Shown piece after piece: positions 47,787 through 56,910 of a DNA stretch of 64,000 nucleotides. The translations under genes and the position numbers were made by a program. The first letter of the stretch is position 1, and the number at the start of each line of letters is the position of its first letter. Source of the DNA: Methylobacterium nonmethylotrophicum (lineage in GTDB: Bacteria; Pseudomonadota; Alphaproteobacteria; Rhizobiales; Beijerinckiaceae); contig NZ_SRLB01000009.1 in NCBI RefSeq assembly GCF_004745635.1, forward strand, positions 124,001 to 188,000, read 5' to 3'. Below the pieces are notes generated by a model, which made no database searches, had not been told where the DNA came from, and saw nothing but the letters and a program-made list of their open reading frames with translations.

Positions 47787-48433
47787 CGGGCAGGTCCCTT
47801 CGTGTCATGCTTCTTGGCGCGTTCGAGGTCGGCCCCGAGCCCCACTTTGGGATCGGCGAAGCCGGCGGCGGCCGGGCCGCGGGCGACGGCCTCGGCGATC
47901 TGGAGCAGGAATTGCAGGCCGAGCAGCGTCATGCCGAGGGCCATCAGCGAGTAGGGGATCCAGAGCGGCGGGCCCCAGGTCGATTGCGAGATCTGGCCGT
48001 CGACCCAGGCCTCGTGCAGCAGCGTCCAGCTCTTCCAGGCGAAGAAGGCCACGAAGGCGAGGCTGACGACGTCGGCGACGATCAGGCGGATCCGGTTCGC
48101 CCGGGGCGAGAGCAGGCCGGTCAGCGCCTCGATGGCGACGTGGCCGCGCCGGGCCTGCACGCCCGCCGCCGACAGGAAGGTGGCGCCGACGATGAGGAAC
48201 ACCGCCGTCTCGTCCTGCCACTCCGTCGGGATCTTCAGGAAGTAGCGGACGACGACGCTGTAGCTCAGCACCAGGCAGGCGGCCACCAGGGCGACGCCGC
48301 CGAGGAGGAGGATCACCCGGTTGAGGTCGCCCATGGCGGCGTCGATGGCCGCGAGCGGCCCGGGCAGCCGGACCCGCGCGGCGGCGCGATCCGGCTCCGC
48401 GGCCGCGGAGGCCGCATCGAAGGCGTGGCTCAC
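47783..48433 (-). CDS. matQ: TRAP transporter small permease subunit (DctQ) for malonate
   Basis: 216 residues from a GTG at 48433 that overlaps the matP stop (GTGA). Four membrane helices; the DctQ block RYFLKIPTEWQDETAVFLIV and ARRGHVAIEALTGLLSP are typical. A longer cytoplasmic N-terminus (about 35 residues, Ala/Asp-rich) precedes the first helix. Confidence 0.92.
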   Translation of the reverse strand: MSHAFDAASAAAEPDRAAARVRLPGPLAAIDAAMGDLNRVILLLGGVALVAACLVLSYSVVVRYFLKIPTEWQDETAVFLIVGATFLSAAGVQARRGHVAIEALTGLLSPRANRIRLIVADVVSLAFVAFFAWKSWTLLHEAWVDGQISQSTWGPPLWIPYSLMALGMTLLGLQFLLQIAEAVARGPAAAGFADPKVGLGADLERAKKHDTKGPAR

Positions 48434-49449
48434 GCGACCGCCTCCGCGAGCTTCAGCATCTCGGCGCAGGACGACGACTTCGCCGCGTAGTCCTTCCAGG
48501 CCGAGTCGCGGGCGAGGTCGCGCCAGCGGTTCAGCGTCGCCTCGTCGAGGTTCTCCACCTTGGCGCCGGCCTTGCCGAAGATCTGCTCGACCCGGGTGTC
48601 GTCGGCCTTGGCGCCCTCCTGGCCGAAGGTCTCGAGCTCGGCGCCGACCGTCATGATCAGGTCGCGCTGGTCCTTGGTGAGCCCGTCGAAGATCGTCTTC
48701 GACATCATGATCGGCTCGAGCATGAACCAGTACGAGCGGTCCCGGGCCGAGGTGAGGGACTTCGCCAGCTCCTCGAGCCGGAACGAGATCAGGCTGGTCG
48801 AGGAGGTGATGACCGCGTCGCAGGCGCCGGTCTGCATCGCGGCGTAGGATTCGTTCGACGGCAGGCTCAGGGTGGCGGCGCCGGCGGCCTTCATCATCAG
48901 GTCCATCTCGCGCGAGCCGCCGCGCACCTTCAGGCCCTTGGCGTCCTCCGGCCGCACCAGCGGGCGCTCGCGGCTCGCCACGCCGCCGGCCTGCCAGACC
49001 CAGGACACCAGCACGATGTTCTTGGAGAGAAGGATCTCGGTGAGCTTGCGGCCGACCGGCGCCGCCTTCCAGGCCATCGCCTGCGGGTAGGAGGTCACGA
49101 GTGCGGGCATCAGCCCGATATTGGTCTCCGGCACCTCGCCGCCGGCATAGGGCAGCGGATAGAGGCTCATGTCCAGCGCCCCTTTCCGCATCGCGCTGAA
49201 CTGGGCGTTGGTCTTCATCAGCGACGAGCCGGGATAGACCTGCACCTCGAGCGCCCCCTTCGAGCGCTCCTGCACCGCGGCCGCGAACTTGCGGCACATC
49301 CGGTCGCGAAAATCGCCCTCGTCGACGGTGCCGCCCGGGAACTGGTGCGAGAGCTTGAGGGTCGTGGCGGCCTGCGCGGCCCGTCCGAGCCCGATCAGCG
49401 CGGGGGCGGCGAGGGCGGCGGACACGAGGGTGCGGCGGGTGAGAGCCAT
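48430..49449 (-). CDS. matP: TRAP transporter solute-binding protein (DctP) for malonate
   Basis: 339 residues from ATG 49449, SD GAGGAAA. The signal peptide TRRTLVSAALAAPALIGLG may use Tat. The DctP fold shows LKLSHQFPGGTVDEGDF, ALEVQVYPGSSLMKTNAQF, the conserved Arg in LKVRGGSREMD, and ACDAVITSSTSL. It captures the substrate in the periplasm and hands it to MatQM. First gene of the operon. Confidence 0.92.
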   Translation of the reverse strand: MALTRRTLVSAALAAPALIGLGRAAQAATTLKLSHQFPGGTVDEGDFRDRMCRKFAAAVQERSKGALEVQVYPGSSLMKTNAQFSAMRKGALDMSLYPLPYAGGEVPETNIGLMPALVTSYPQAMAWKAAPVGRKLTEILLSKNIVLVSWVWQAGGVASRERPLVRPEDAKGLKVRGGSREMDLMMKAAGAATLSLPSNESYAAMQTGACDAVITSSTSLISFRLEELAKSLTSARDRSYWFMLEPIMMSKTIFDGLTKDQRDLIMTVGAELETFGQEGAKADDTRVEQIFGKAGAKVENLDEATLNRWRDLARDSAWKDYAAKSSSCAEMLKLAEAVA

Positions 49450-49544
49450 GGCGTTTCCTCTGGACGGAGCGCGGCTCTTCCCGCGTCTCGCGATGACGGC
49501 CAGGGTGACGCCCCGCCGCCTGATGCCCCCAACACACACCCATC

Positions 49545-49560
49545 TTGTATATTTTGTCAA
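49545..49560. promoter_or_regulatory. AT-rich partial dyad between matP and matR, candidate MatR site
   Basis: TTGTATATTTTGTCAA has matching TTG/CAA ends and is strikingly AT-rich in this GC-rich genome. It lies in the 152-bp divergent region. On the minus strand it contains TTGACA, a possible -35 for matP. Role inferred from position. Confidence 0.4.
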
Positions 49561-49601
49561 TCTTCGTGCATATTCTCCGATGGTTGAAGCCGGGATCTCC
49601 C

Positions 49602-50258
49602 ATGAGCCACGCCCAGCGGCTGCGGCAGACGATCGAGGACGAGATCGTGGACGGCGTCCTGTCGCCCGGCGACAGGCTCGACGAGGTCCAGCTCGCGGCC
49701 CGGTTCGGGGTGTCGCGCACGCCGATCCGCGAGGCCCTGCTGCAGCTCGCCGTCACCGGGCTGATCGAGGTCAAGCCGCGCCGCGGCGCCGTGGTGAGCA
49801 CGCCCGAGGCCGGCCGGCTGCTCGAGATGTTCGAGACCATGGCGGAGATCGAGGCGGCCTGCGCGCGCCTCGCCGCCCGCCGGCTCACCGCCGATCATCA
49901 GCGCGCGCTGACCGCCGCCCTCGACGCCTGCCGGGCCGCCGCGTCGGGAGGCGACACCGAGGCCTACTACGCCGAGAACGCGGTCTTCCACGCGGTGATC
50001 TACCGGGCCTCGCGCAACGGCTTCCTGTGCGAGCAGGCCGTGGCCCTGAGCCGGCGCCTGGCGCCGTTCCGGCGCATCCAGCTCCGGGCCCGCAACCGGC
50101 TGCGGCAGTCGCTCGCCGAGCACGAGGGCGCGGTCGAGGCGATCCTGGCCGGCGACGAGGCGCTGGCGGCGGAGCGCCTGCGCGCCCACGTGGTGGTGCA
50201 GGGCGACCGCTTCGCCGAGCTGATCCGCAGCCTGCCCGGCGGCAGCGCGGCGGCCTGA
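49602..50258 (+). CDS. matR: GntR-family regulator of malonate genes (MatR-like)
   Basis: 218 residues from ATG 49602. The winged helix covers residues 1-70: LRQTIEDEIVDGVLSPGDRL, QLAARFGVSRTPIREALLQL and GLIEVKPRRGAVV. The C-terminal FCD domain has the Asp/His metal-ligand pattern (EIEAACARLAARR; AVFHAVIYRASRN; EHEGAVEAILAGD). Divergent placement upstream of matPQMAB matches the Rhizobium/Sinorhizobium arrangement, where MatR controls the operon in response to malonate or malonyl-CoA. Confidence 0.9.
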   Translation: MSHAQRLRQTIEDEIVDGVLSPGDRLDEVQLAARFGVSRTPIREALLQLAVTGLIEVKPRRGAVVSTPEAGRLLEMFETMAEIEAACARLAARRLTADHQRALTAALDACRAAASGGDTEAYYAENAVFHAVIYRASRNGFLCEQAVALSRRLAPFRRIQLRARNRLRQSLAEHEGAVEAILAGDEALAAERLRAHVVVQGDRFAELIRSLPGGSAAA

Positions 50259-50389
50259 CCCGGCTCACGTCAACCCATTGACCCAACGGCATTTTCGCCG
50301 GCCCGGAACGTCCCCCCGCGACGCGACGTTGTGATCCCGATCGCTCACGCTTGTGAGCCGAGACCGCTCCTCCTTCCCCCGGTGCCGCG

Positions 50390-51550
50390 ATGCCGCCCGA
50401 ACCCCGCTCCGGTTCCGCCCCCTCCGGCGTGACCTCCACCCTGTGGACCGTCTTTCTCGGCCTTGCGCTCGTGCGCCTCGTCACGGCGCGACGGCCGGAC
50501 GGCGTGCAGGACGCCCCGCCCGACCCGACCCGCCATCTCGGCGGCGGCGCGAAGTCGTATTCCGGGCGCCCGGCCCAGTGGGTCGCCGACACGGAGGGCG
50601 ATCGCGGCCGCCAGGCCGAGACGCCGACCGAGATCCCGGCCAAGGGCTGGAAGGACGTGCTCTACCGGGTCTACCTCGAGTTCCAGAAGGACCGGGTGCT
50701 GTCGGTGGCCGCGGGCGTCACCTTCTACACCCTGCTGGCGCTCTTCCCGGCGGTGGCGGCGCTGGTCTCGCTCTACGGATTGTTCACCGATCCGAGCAGC
50801 ATCAACGACCACCTCTCCCTGCTCCAGGGCGTGCTGCCCTCGGGCGCCCTCGACATCATCGGCGACCAGGTCAAGCGCATCACCGCCAAGGGCGGCACCA
50901 CGCTCGGCATCACCTTCTTCAGCAGCCTGGCGATCTCGCTGTGGAGCGCCAATGCCGGCATGAAGGCGATGTTCGACGCGCTCAACATCGTCTACGAGGA
51001 GGAGGAGAAGCGCAGCTTCATCCAGCTCAACCTGCGCTCGCTCGCCTTCACCCTCGGCGCCCTGGTCTTCGTCGTCGTGGCGCTCGGCTGCATCGTGGTG
51101 CTGCCGGTGGCGCTGAACTTCCTCGGCAACTTCGGCATCCGGATCAGCCCGAAGGCCTGGTACATCGCGCTCCTGCGCTGGCCGGCCCTGCTCGCGGTGC
51201 TGCTCTTCGCGCTCGCGCTGCTCTACCGCTACGGCCCGAGCCGCGACCTGCCGCGCTGGCGCTGGGTGACGCCGGGCAGCCTCACCGCCGGGGTGGTGTG
51301 GCTCGTCGCCTCGATCGGCTTCTCCTGGTACGTCGCGCATTTCGGCAGCTACAACGAGACCTACGGCTCCCTCGGCGCCGCGATCGGCTTCATGACCTGG
51401 ATCTGGATCTCCTCGACGATCGTGCTGCTCGGCGGCGAGATCAACGCCGAGATCGAGCACCAGACCGCCCGCGACACCACCACCGGGCCGGAACAGCCGA
51501 TGGGCACCCGCCGCGCCCGGATGGCCGACACGGTCGGGGCGCCGGCCTGA
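50390..51550 (+). CDS. YihY/BrkB-family inner membrane protein
   Basis: 386 residues from ATG 50390. A Gly/Pro-rich cytoplasmic N-terminus of about 85 residues with one hydrophobic segment leads to the YihY domain: VLSVAAGVTFYTLLALFPAVAA, seen in part as GVTFYTLLALFP, the NAGMKAMFDALNIVYEEEEKR loop and the final YGSLGAAIGFMTWIWISS helix. Function is unsettled; the older RNase BN name is wrong for this family. Confidence 0.9.
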   Translation: MPPEPRSGSAPSGVTSTLWTVFLGLALVRLVTARRPDGVQDAPPDPTRHLGGGAKSYSGRPAQWVADTEGDRGRQAETPTEIPAKGWKDVLYRVYLEFQKDRVLSVAAGVTFYTLLALFPAVAALVSLYGLFTDPSSINDHLSLLQGVLPSGALDIIGDQVKRITAKGGTTLGITFFSSLAISLWSANAGMKAMFDALNIVYEEEEKRSFIQLNLRSLAFTLGALVFVVVALGCIVVLPVALNFLGNFGIRISPKAWYIALLRWPALLAVLLFALALLYRYGPSRDLPRWRWVTPGSLTAGVVWLVASIGFSWYVAHFGSYNETYGSLGAAIGFMTWIWISSTIVLLGGEINAEIEHQTARDTTTGPEQPMGTRRARMADTVGAPA

Positions 51551-51607
51551 AGGTCGGCCGAGGCCTGACGCGGCCTCGGGCCGCCGCGGCCTCGGGCCGC
51601 CGCGGGC

Positions 51608-52930
51608 TCAGCCCGCCGCGAGGGGCGGCCGGTGCGGCGCGATCCCGCCGCCGCGGCCGAGCGCGGCGGCCAGGATCGCGACGCAGGTGGCGCCCTGGAG
51701 GAGCGGCAGGACGAGGGGCATCCGCATCGTCCAGGCGAGGACGGCCCAGGGCAGGCTGCGGCGCTCGAGGATGCGCGAGAGGGCGGCGACCCCGCGCGCG
51801 CGGATGCCGGTCTCGGCGCAGGTGAAGGCGAGGCGCGACATGCCCGCCGCCCGTCTGCGCCGCAGCGCGATCCCGGCATCGAGCCGCAGGCCGCCCGCGA
51901 CCGTGCGACGTCCCTCGTCGCCGGTGCGGGCGACGACCAGGGGCGTGCCGGGCCGGTAGGGCCGCCAACGGATGCGCCAGTCCGGGACCGCCGCCTTGTA
52001 GGCCGCCCAGTCGCGCGGCATCGCCCGGGCGATGTGGACCCGGTTGTAATGCGCCGCGTAGACCGAATCGAAGAGCAGGAACGCGGCGGTCACGCAGGCG
52101 AGCGCCGGCGAGCCGTGATGCACGGTCTGCAGCGCCATCACGGCCGCCGAGGTCACCTGCATCGGGTTAGCGACGTAGGCGTAGGGGCCGGACATCACGA
52201 CCCGCTTCGGCGGGTCGACCGGGACCGGCGTGCCGTGCCCGACCGTCGCGAACTCGAAGGCCGCCGCCGCTCCGGCCAGCAGGCAGAGCACCGTCACGGC
52301 CGCTCCCAGCCATCCCGCCGGCCCCGCCGGCAGGTGGAGGGAGGCGGTCCAGTCCCGGCCCTCGACCGCCAGCGCCACGGCCGGCAGGGCGAACAGCAGG
52401 TAGAGCCCCCAGCCGGCGGCGTGGACGAGGGTCCGGGCGAGGGGACGGATGTCGCGTCGCGTCCAGCGGGCGAGGAGCAGGCCGGGCAAGAGGCCGAAGG
52501 CCAGGAAGACCGGCTCGCCGGCGAACCAGCCGGGGGCGAGATCGACGCTGTCGAGGAGCGGCATCGCGACGGCATCGAGGAGGGCGGCGGCCGCGAGCAG
52601 GGCGGGCAGCCCCATGCGCCGCTCCAGCAGCGCGGCCACCGGCCCCCACAGGAACGCCCAGCCGACCCAGATGTCGACCGGCAGCCCGAGGACCCGGGCG
52701 CCGCCCGCATCGGGGAAGGACCACCATCCGGCCTGCCCTGCCAGGAGGTTGAGGGCGAGCAGGACCGGCACTTGCCAGAGGAAGGCCAGCATCGCCGCCG
52801 AGGCCTCCCGCGGCGTCGGCCGGAGCCCGAGGGTCAGGCCCGCCGCGAGCAGCACCGGCAGCAGAAGCAGGAGCGCGCGCTCCCATGCGACCGCGGTGGC
52901 AAGGTCGAGGCCCGTCAGGCTCGCGATCAT
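51608..52930 (-). CDS. Polytopic membrane protein with isoprenylcysteine-methyltransferase-like domain and extra C-terminal tail
   Basis: 440 residues from ATG 52930. Seven to eight hydrophobic helices lie in the first 270 residues. The ICMT/PEMT-like block follows: FATVGHGTPVPVDPPKRVV, SGPYAYVANPMQVTS and the end of the domain at DWRIRWRPYRPGTPL. A further 90 residues contain RGVAALSRILERRSLPWAVL, which resembles the helical end of DCC proteins. The start overlaps the preceding gene by 4 bp. It may methylate or alkylate a lipid or small molecule; unproven. Confidence 0.65.
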   Translation of the reverse strand: MIASLTGLDLATAVAWERALLLLLPVLLAAGLTLGLRPTPREASAAMLAFLWQVPVLLALNLLAGQAGWWSFPDAGGARVLGLPVDIWVGWAFLWGPVAALLERRMGLPALLAAAALLDAVAMPLLDSVDLAPGWFAGEPVFLAFGLLPGLLLARWTRRDIRPLARTLVHAAGWGLYLLFALPAVALAVEGRDWTASLHLPAGPAGWLGAAVTVLCLLAGAAAAFEFATVGHGTPVPVDPPKRVVMSGPYAYVANPMQVTSAAVMALQTVHHGSPALACVTAAFLLFDSVYAAHYNRVHIARAMPRDWAAYKAAVPDWRIRWRPYRPGTPLVVARTGDEGRRTVAGGLRLDAGIALRRRRAAGMSRLAFTCAETGIRARGVAALSRILERRSLPWAVLAWTMRMPLVLPLLQGATCVAILAAALGRGGGIAPHRPPLAAG

Positions 52931-53355
52931 CGGCGGGCCCCCGGCATCCGGCGATAGCGGGCGGGGACCCGCAGGCCCGGCGGCAGGCCCCGGTCGAGGG
53001 CGACCGCGCCGGCGAGCAGGGCCGGGACGGCTGCGATGAGGAGATGGATCGCGGGGCCGCACAGGGGCGCCGCGGCGGTGGCGAGGCAGAGCAGGTCCTT
53101 GGCCATGGTCCCGAGCCGCGTCGCGGGCTCGGGCGCGAAGGCGAGGGTGACCGCCAGGGCCCCCGGCAGGACCGCGAGGAGCGCGACCTCGTTCACCGGC
53201 CACCCGGCGGCGTGGCCGAGCCAGCCGCCCGAGGCCGCACCCAGCAGAGCCAGGACCGCGAGGGCCTGCGCCTTGACGCTGCCCCAGGCCGGCAGCAGCG
53301 GGTCCGGTCCGTAAGGGTAGTGCGGCGGGGCGGGGTGCGGCAGGGGCGACGTCAT
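52927..53355 (-). CDS. Small membrane protein of the DCC operon
   Basis: 142 residues from ATG 53355, overlapping the DCC gene and the methyltransferase-like gene by 4 bp each. Three to four hydrophobic segments, with no known family. A proline-rich start ([20 protein letters not shown]) precedes the first helix. Tight coupling suggests it works with its two neighbours. Confidence 0.6.
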   Translation of the reverse strand: MTSPLPHPAPPHYPYGPDPLLPAWGSVKAQALAVLALLGAASGGWLGHAAGWPVNEVALLAVLPGALAVTLAFAPEPATRLGTMAKDLLCLATAAAPLCGPAIHLLIAAVPALLAGAVALDRGLPPGLRVPARYRRMPGARR

Positions 53356-53783
53356 GCGAGGAACCTCGTCTCCGAGCCCGGCGGCGGGGGCCGGCAGCGG
53401 TCGCGCCGGCCCCCGATGCGGTAGCGGTTGCGGGCGACCCCGTCGTAGCCCGCCTCGACGAGGCGGTCCGGCAGCCATCCGAGCAGGCGGGCGAGGCCGC
53501 TCCAGGGCCGCCCGAGCCCGGCCAGCAGGGCGCGGATGGCCCGGCCCTTCGTCAGGACGGCCCCGTCGACGACGTACAGGACCGTGTCGTCCGGGCCGAG
53601 GTGACCGGGGAGCGCGGCGTAGAAGGCCGATCCGGCGCGGGACTGCGCCGGGGCGAAACGATGCCGCGTCCGGCCGCGCTCGGCCCAGAGGACGAAGCGC
53701 ACCAGGAGCGAGCACAGGCCGCAGAGCCCGTCATAGACCAGGATGGGACCTTTGTGCGGGAGATCGGGCGGGAGATTCGACAC
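53352..53783 (-). CDS. DCC-family (DUF393) thiol-disulfide oxidoreductase-like protein
   Basis: 143 residues from GTG 53783. The family motif DGxCxxC is present as [15 protein letters not shown] near residues 17-31. The end [22 protein letters not shown] is equally typical. The fold is thioredoxin-like, with a presumed redox role. First gene of an overlapping three-gene operon. Confidence 0.88.
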   Translation of the reverse strand: MSNLPPDLPHKGPILVYDGLCGLCSLLVRFVLWAERGRTRHRFAPAQSRAGSAFYAALPGHLGPDDTVLYVVDGAVLTKGRAIRALLAGLGRPWSGLARLLGWLPDRLVEAGYDGVARNRYRIGGRRDRCRPPPPGSETRFLA

Positions 53784-53956
53784 GTTCGCGTCCCGGTGAG
53801 CACCGGGATATGGCGCGTCCGGGCCGGTTCGCGAGGGACCGCCCCGGTGTCCGTCTACCGAGCGGGAGGCCCGCAGCGCCGCAGCATCTCGCCAGATGCG
53901 GTGGCCGCCACCATCTTGGGGCGTGGAGAACCAGGGAATCGCCAGGAGAGGCCCCG

Positions 53957-54361
<405 letters not shown>

Positions 54362-54417
54362 ACGAGCGCGTCGGTCGCGTCGGTACCCGCCACGGCGCTT
54401 TTCTCCCCCGCCGCGCC

Positions 54418-54562
54418 ATTCCGGGGCCGCGAAAGCGGGCCCCGGAATCCGGACGCTCAGGTCGGCCGGGACAGAACGGCTCTCGTCCGGTCCCTTTCCG
54501 GGCCTTCGGCGGTTCAGGGACTGGCGGCGGCAGCCCGGGCCCCGCTTTCGCGGCCCCGGAAT
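54418..54562. repeat. Inverted-repeat intergenic element after msrB
   Basis: Arms at 54418-54446 and 54534-54562 are nearly perfect complements, each reading ATTCCGGGGCCGCGAAAGCG or its reverse. The 87-bp interior is GC-rich with no gene. It resembles other dispersed hairpin elements of this window. Confidence 0.75.
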
Positions 54563-54643
54563 TCCGGTGTGGACGGCCCCCGACGGCATTGCATGGGCCG
54601 GAGCACCCATCACGAGATCGCTCGGCCATCGCTTCAGGACCCC

Positions 54644-55072
54644 ATGAGCCCCAAAGCCGTCCTCGCCCCCGTCTTCGTCCAGGTCCTCCTGACGTTCGGC
54701 CTGCTGTTCTGGACCGGTCGGGTGCGCTTCGCCGCGGCGCGGGCGGGTGCGGTGAAGCTCCGGGACATCTCGCTCGGCGAGCGCAGCTGGCCGGCGCCGG
54801 TGCAGCAGGTCTCGAACGCCTTCGGGAACCAGTTCGAGCTGCCGGTGCTGTTCTACGTCGTCGTCGGCCTGGCCCTGGCGACGCGCCAGGCCGATCCCCT
54901 CTTCGTCGGCCTCGCCTGGCTGTTCGTGCTGACCCGGATCGTCCATGCGGGGATCTACGCCACCCGCAACGTGGTGATCCGGCGCTTCCAGGCCTTCCTC
55001 GCCGGAGCGATCGTCCTCATGGCGATGTGGCTGGTCTTCGCCGCGCGGATCCTCCTCGCACCGGCGGCGTGA
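54644..55072 (+). CDS. MAPEG-family membrane protein
   Basis: 142 residues from ATG 54644, four membrane helices. MAPEG features: a central QVSNAFGNQFELPVLFYVVV, the LFVLTRIVHAGIYATRNVV segment and the last helix. Relatives bind glutathione and lipid-like substrates in eukaryotes, but bacterial roles are unknown. The stop lies in the first unit of a 26-bp tandem repeat. Confidence 0.87.
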   Translation: MSPKAVLAPVFVQVLLTFGLLFWTGRVRFAAARAGAVKLRDISLGERSWPAPVQQVSNAFGNQFELPVLFYVVVGLALATRQADPLFVGLAWLFVLTRIVHAGIYATRNVVIRRFQAFLAGAIVLMAMWLVFAARILLAPAA

Positions 55073-55143
55073 GCCGCTTGCCTGCCACGCCGGCGTGAGC
55101 CGCTTGCTAGCAAAGCCGGCGTGAGCCGCGTCCTCGCCATGCC
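55066..55143. repeat. 26-bp tandem repeat, three copies, at the MAPEG gene stop
   Basis: Units start GGCGTGAGCCGC at 55066, 55092 and 55118, and each is 26 bp with mismatches mostly in the second half. The TGA in the first unit is the MAPEG stop codon. It fills the gap to the next gene. Confidence 0.85.
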
Positions 55144-55169
55144 GGCGCCAGGAGGGTAAGGGGGCCTCG

Positions 55170-55349
55170 TCAGTAGCGCGGGGCCCGCGGCGGCGGGTTG
55201 CCGTATTCGAGCTGCGTCTTGGCATCATAGGGCCGGGGCGGCGGCGGGGTGAGGTCGACGGCCGGGGCGGTGCTGCAGGCGCTGGCGGCGAGCGCGATCA
55301 GGCCGGCGAGGCCCATGGCGAGGGCGGACGGAATGGGACGACGGATCAT
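55170..55349 (-). CDS. Small lipoprotein
   Basis: 59 residues from ATG 55349. A positively charged start, hydrophobic core SALAMGLAGLIALAAS and a lipobox LAASAC, with lipidation at Cys25. The mature part is proline-rich (VDLTPPPPRPYDAKTQ) and only about 35 residues long, likely tethered to a membrane. No family recognised. Confidence 0.7.
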   Translation of the reverse strand: MIRRPIPSALAMGLAGLIALAASACSTAPAVDLTPPPPRPYDAKTQLEYGNPPPRAPRY

Positions 55350-55460
55350 GCGGGCGGAACTCCGGCGAGGCGGTGTGAACGGTCGAGGTTTCACGAGAGA
55401 CGCGGCCGAAAGCTTGGCCGTGTCGGGCCGGTCCCGTGGCACAAGCGTGGCGGTTTCGCG

Positions 55461-56753
55461 ATGACCCCCGGCGCCCGCCTCTCCGCCGCCATCGAGGTCC
55501 TGGCCGACATCGCCGAGCGCCGCCGCCCGGTGGCCGACGCCCTGAAGGATTGGGGCCTCGCCCACCGCTTCGCCGGCTCCGGCGACCGGGCCATCATCGC
55601 CACCCTGGTCTATGACGCCTTGCGCCGCCGCGCCTCCGCCGCCTGGATCATGGGCGAGGACACGCCCCGGGCGGTGCTGATCGGCTCCCTGCGGCTGCAG
55701 CGCGGCCTCGCCGCCCAGACCATCGCCGCGCTGTTCACCGGCGAGCGCTTCGCACCGGCACCGCTGACCGAGGCGGAGCGCGTCCGGCTCGAGACCGGCA
55801 CGCTGAGCCACGCGCCGGTCGCGATCGCCGGCGACGTGCCCGAATGGGTGGTGCCCTCCCTGGAGACGGCCCTCGGCGACGATCTCCTGCCCGAGCTGCG
55901 GGCCCTCGCCCGGCGCGCGCCGCTCGACATCCGGGTCAACACCCTGAGGGCGACCCGCGAGGGCGTGCGCGAGGCCCTCGCCCACCTCTCGCCCGAGCCG
56001 ACGCCGCTCTCGCCCGACGGCCTGAGGGTGCCGCTCGGCGAGGACGGGCGGGGCCCGGCGCTCCACGTCGAGCCCGAGTTCCTGGAGGGCTGGTTCGAGA
56101 TCCAGGACGAGGGCTCGCAGCTCGCCGCCCGGCTCGCCCACGCGCAGCCGGGCATGACCGTGATCGACCTCTGCGCCGGCGGCGGCGGCAAGACCCTGGC
56201 GCTCGCCGCCCTGATGGGCAACGCGGGCCGGCTGATCGCCACCGACGGCGATCCCAGGCGCCTCGCGCCGATCCACGAGCGCCTGCGCCGGGCGGGCGCG
56301 GTGGCGGAGGTGCGCACGCCCCGCGGCGGCAAGGGGCGGCCGGACGTGCTCGGCGACCTCGACGGCAGCGCCGACCTCGTCCTCGTCGACGCGCCCTGCA
56401 CCGGCTCGGGCACCTGGCGGCGCAACCCCGACGCCAAGTGGCGCCTGCGCCCCGGCAGCCTGGCGACCCGGGTGGCCGAGCAGGAGGCGGTCCTCGACCG
56501 CGCCGCCCGCCTGGTGCGGCCCGGCGGGCGCATCGTCTACGTCACCTGCTCGCTCCTGCCGGAGGAGAACGACGCGGCGGTGGCGGGGATCGCCGCGCGC
56601 CGCGACGACCTGGCGCCCCGGCCGCTGACCCTGTCGGCGGACATCGCCGCCGCCGCGCGGACGACCCTCCACGGCATCCAGATGAGCCCGGAGCGCACCG
56701 GCACCGACGGCTTCTACGTCGCGGCGATCGAGCGCCGGCCGACCTCTCCCTGA
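55461..56753 (+). CDS. RsmB/NOP-family RNA cytosine methyltransferase
   Basis: 430 residues from ATG 55461. A NusB-like N-terminal region is followed by the Rossmann methyltransferase: CAGGGGKTLALAALM (SAM site), DAPCTGSGTWRRNPDAKWR (catalytic Cys) and YVTCSLLPEEND (second Cys). It makes 5-methylcytosine in RNA, presumably 16S rRNA or tRNA. The genuine rsmB usually sits beside fmt or rpe, which are not here, so a paralogue is possible. Confidence 0.9.
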   Translation: MTPGARLSAAIEVLADIAERRRPVADALKDWGLAHRFAGSGDRAIIATLVYDALRRRASAAWIMGEDTPRAVLIGSLRLQRGLAAQTIAALFTGERFAPAPLTEAERVRLETGTLSHAPVAIAGDVPEWVVPSLETALGDDLLPELRALARRAPLDIRVNTLRATREGVREALAHLSPEPTPLSPDGLRVPLGEDGRGPALHVEPEFLEGWFEIQDEGSQLAARLAHAQPGMTVIDLCAGGGGKTLALAALMGNAGRLIATDGDPRRLAPIHERLRRAGAVAEVRTPRGGKGRPDVLGDLDGSADLVLVDAPCTGSGTWRRNPDAKWRLRPGSLATRVAEQEAVLDRAARLVRPGGRIVYVTCSLLPEENDAAVAGIAARRDDLAPRPLTLSADIAAAARTTLHGIQMSPERTGTDGFYVAAIERRPTSP

Positions 56754-56910
56754 CCGGTACGCGGCGCATCGTCCTGCCGGGACGGTATTTTTCTGCCGTG
56801 CATCTGCCGCGGCTTGGCTTATTCAGGGCAGGCCAAGGTTCAAGGGAGGCCAGGGCCCGCGGCCGCCAGGCCCGGGAGCCGCGAGGCCCGGAGAGTGTCG
56901 GACGGTCGGC

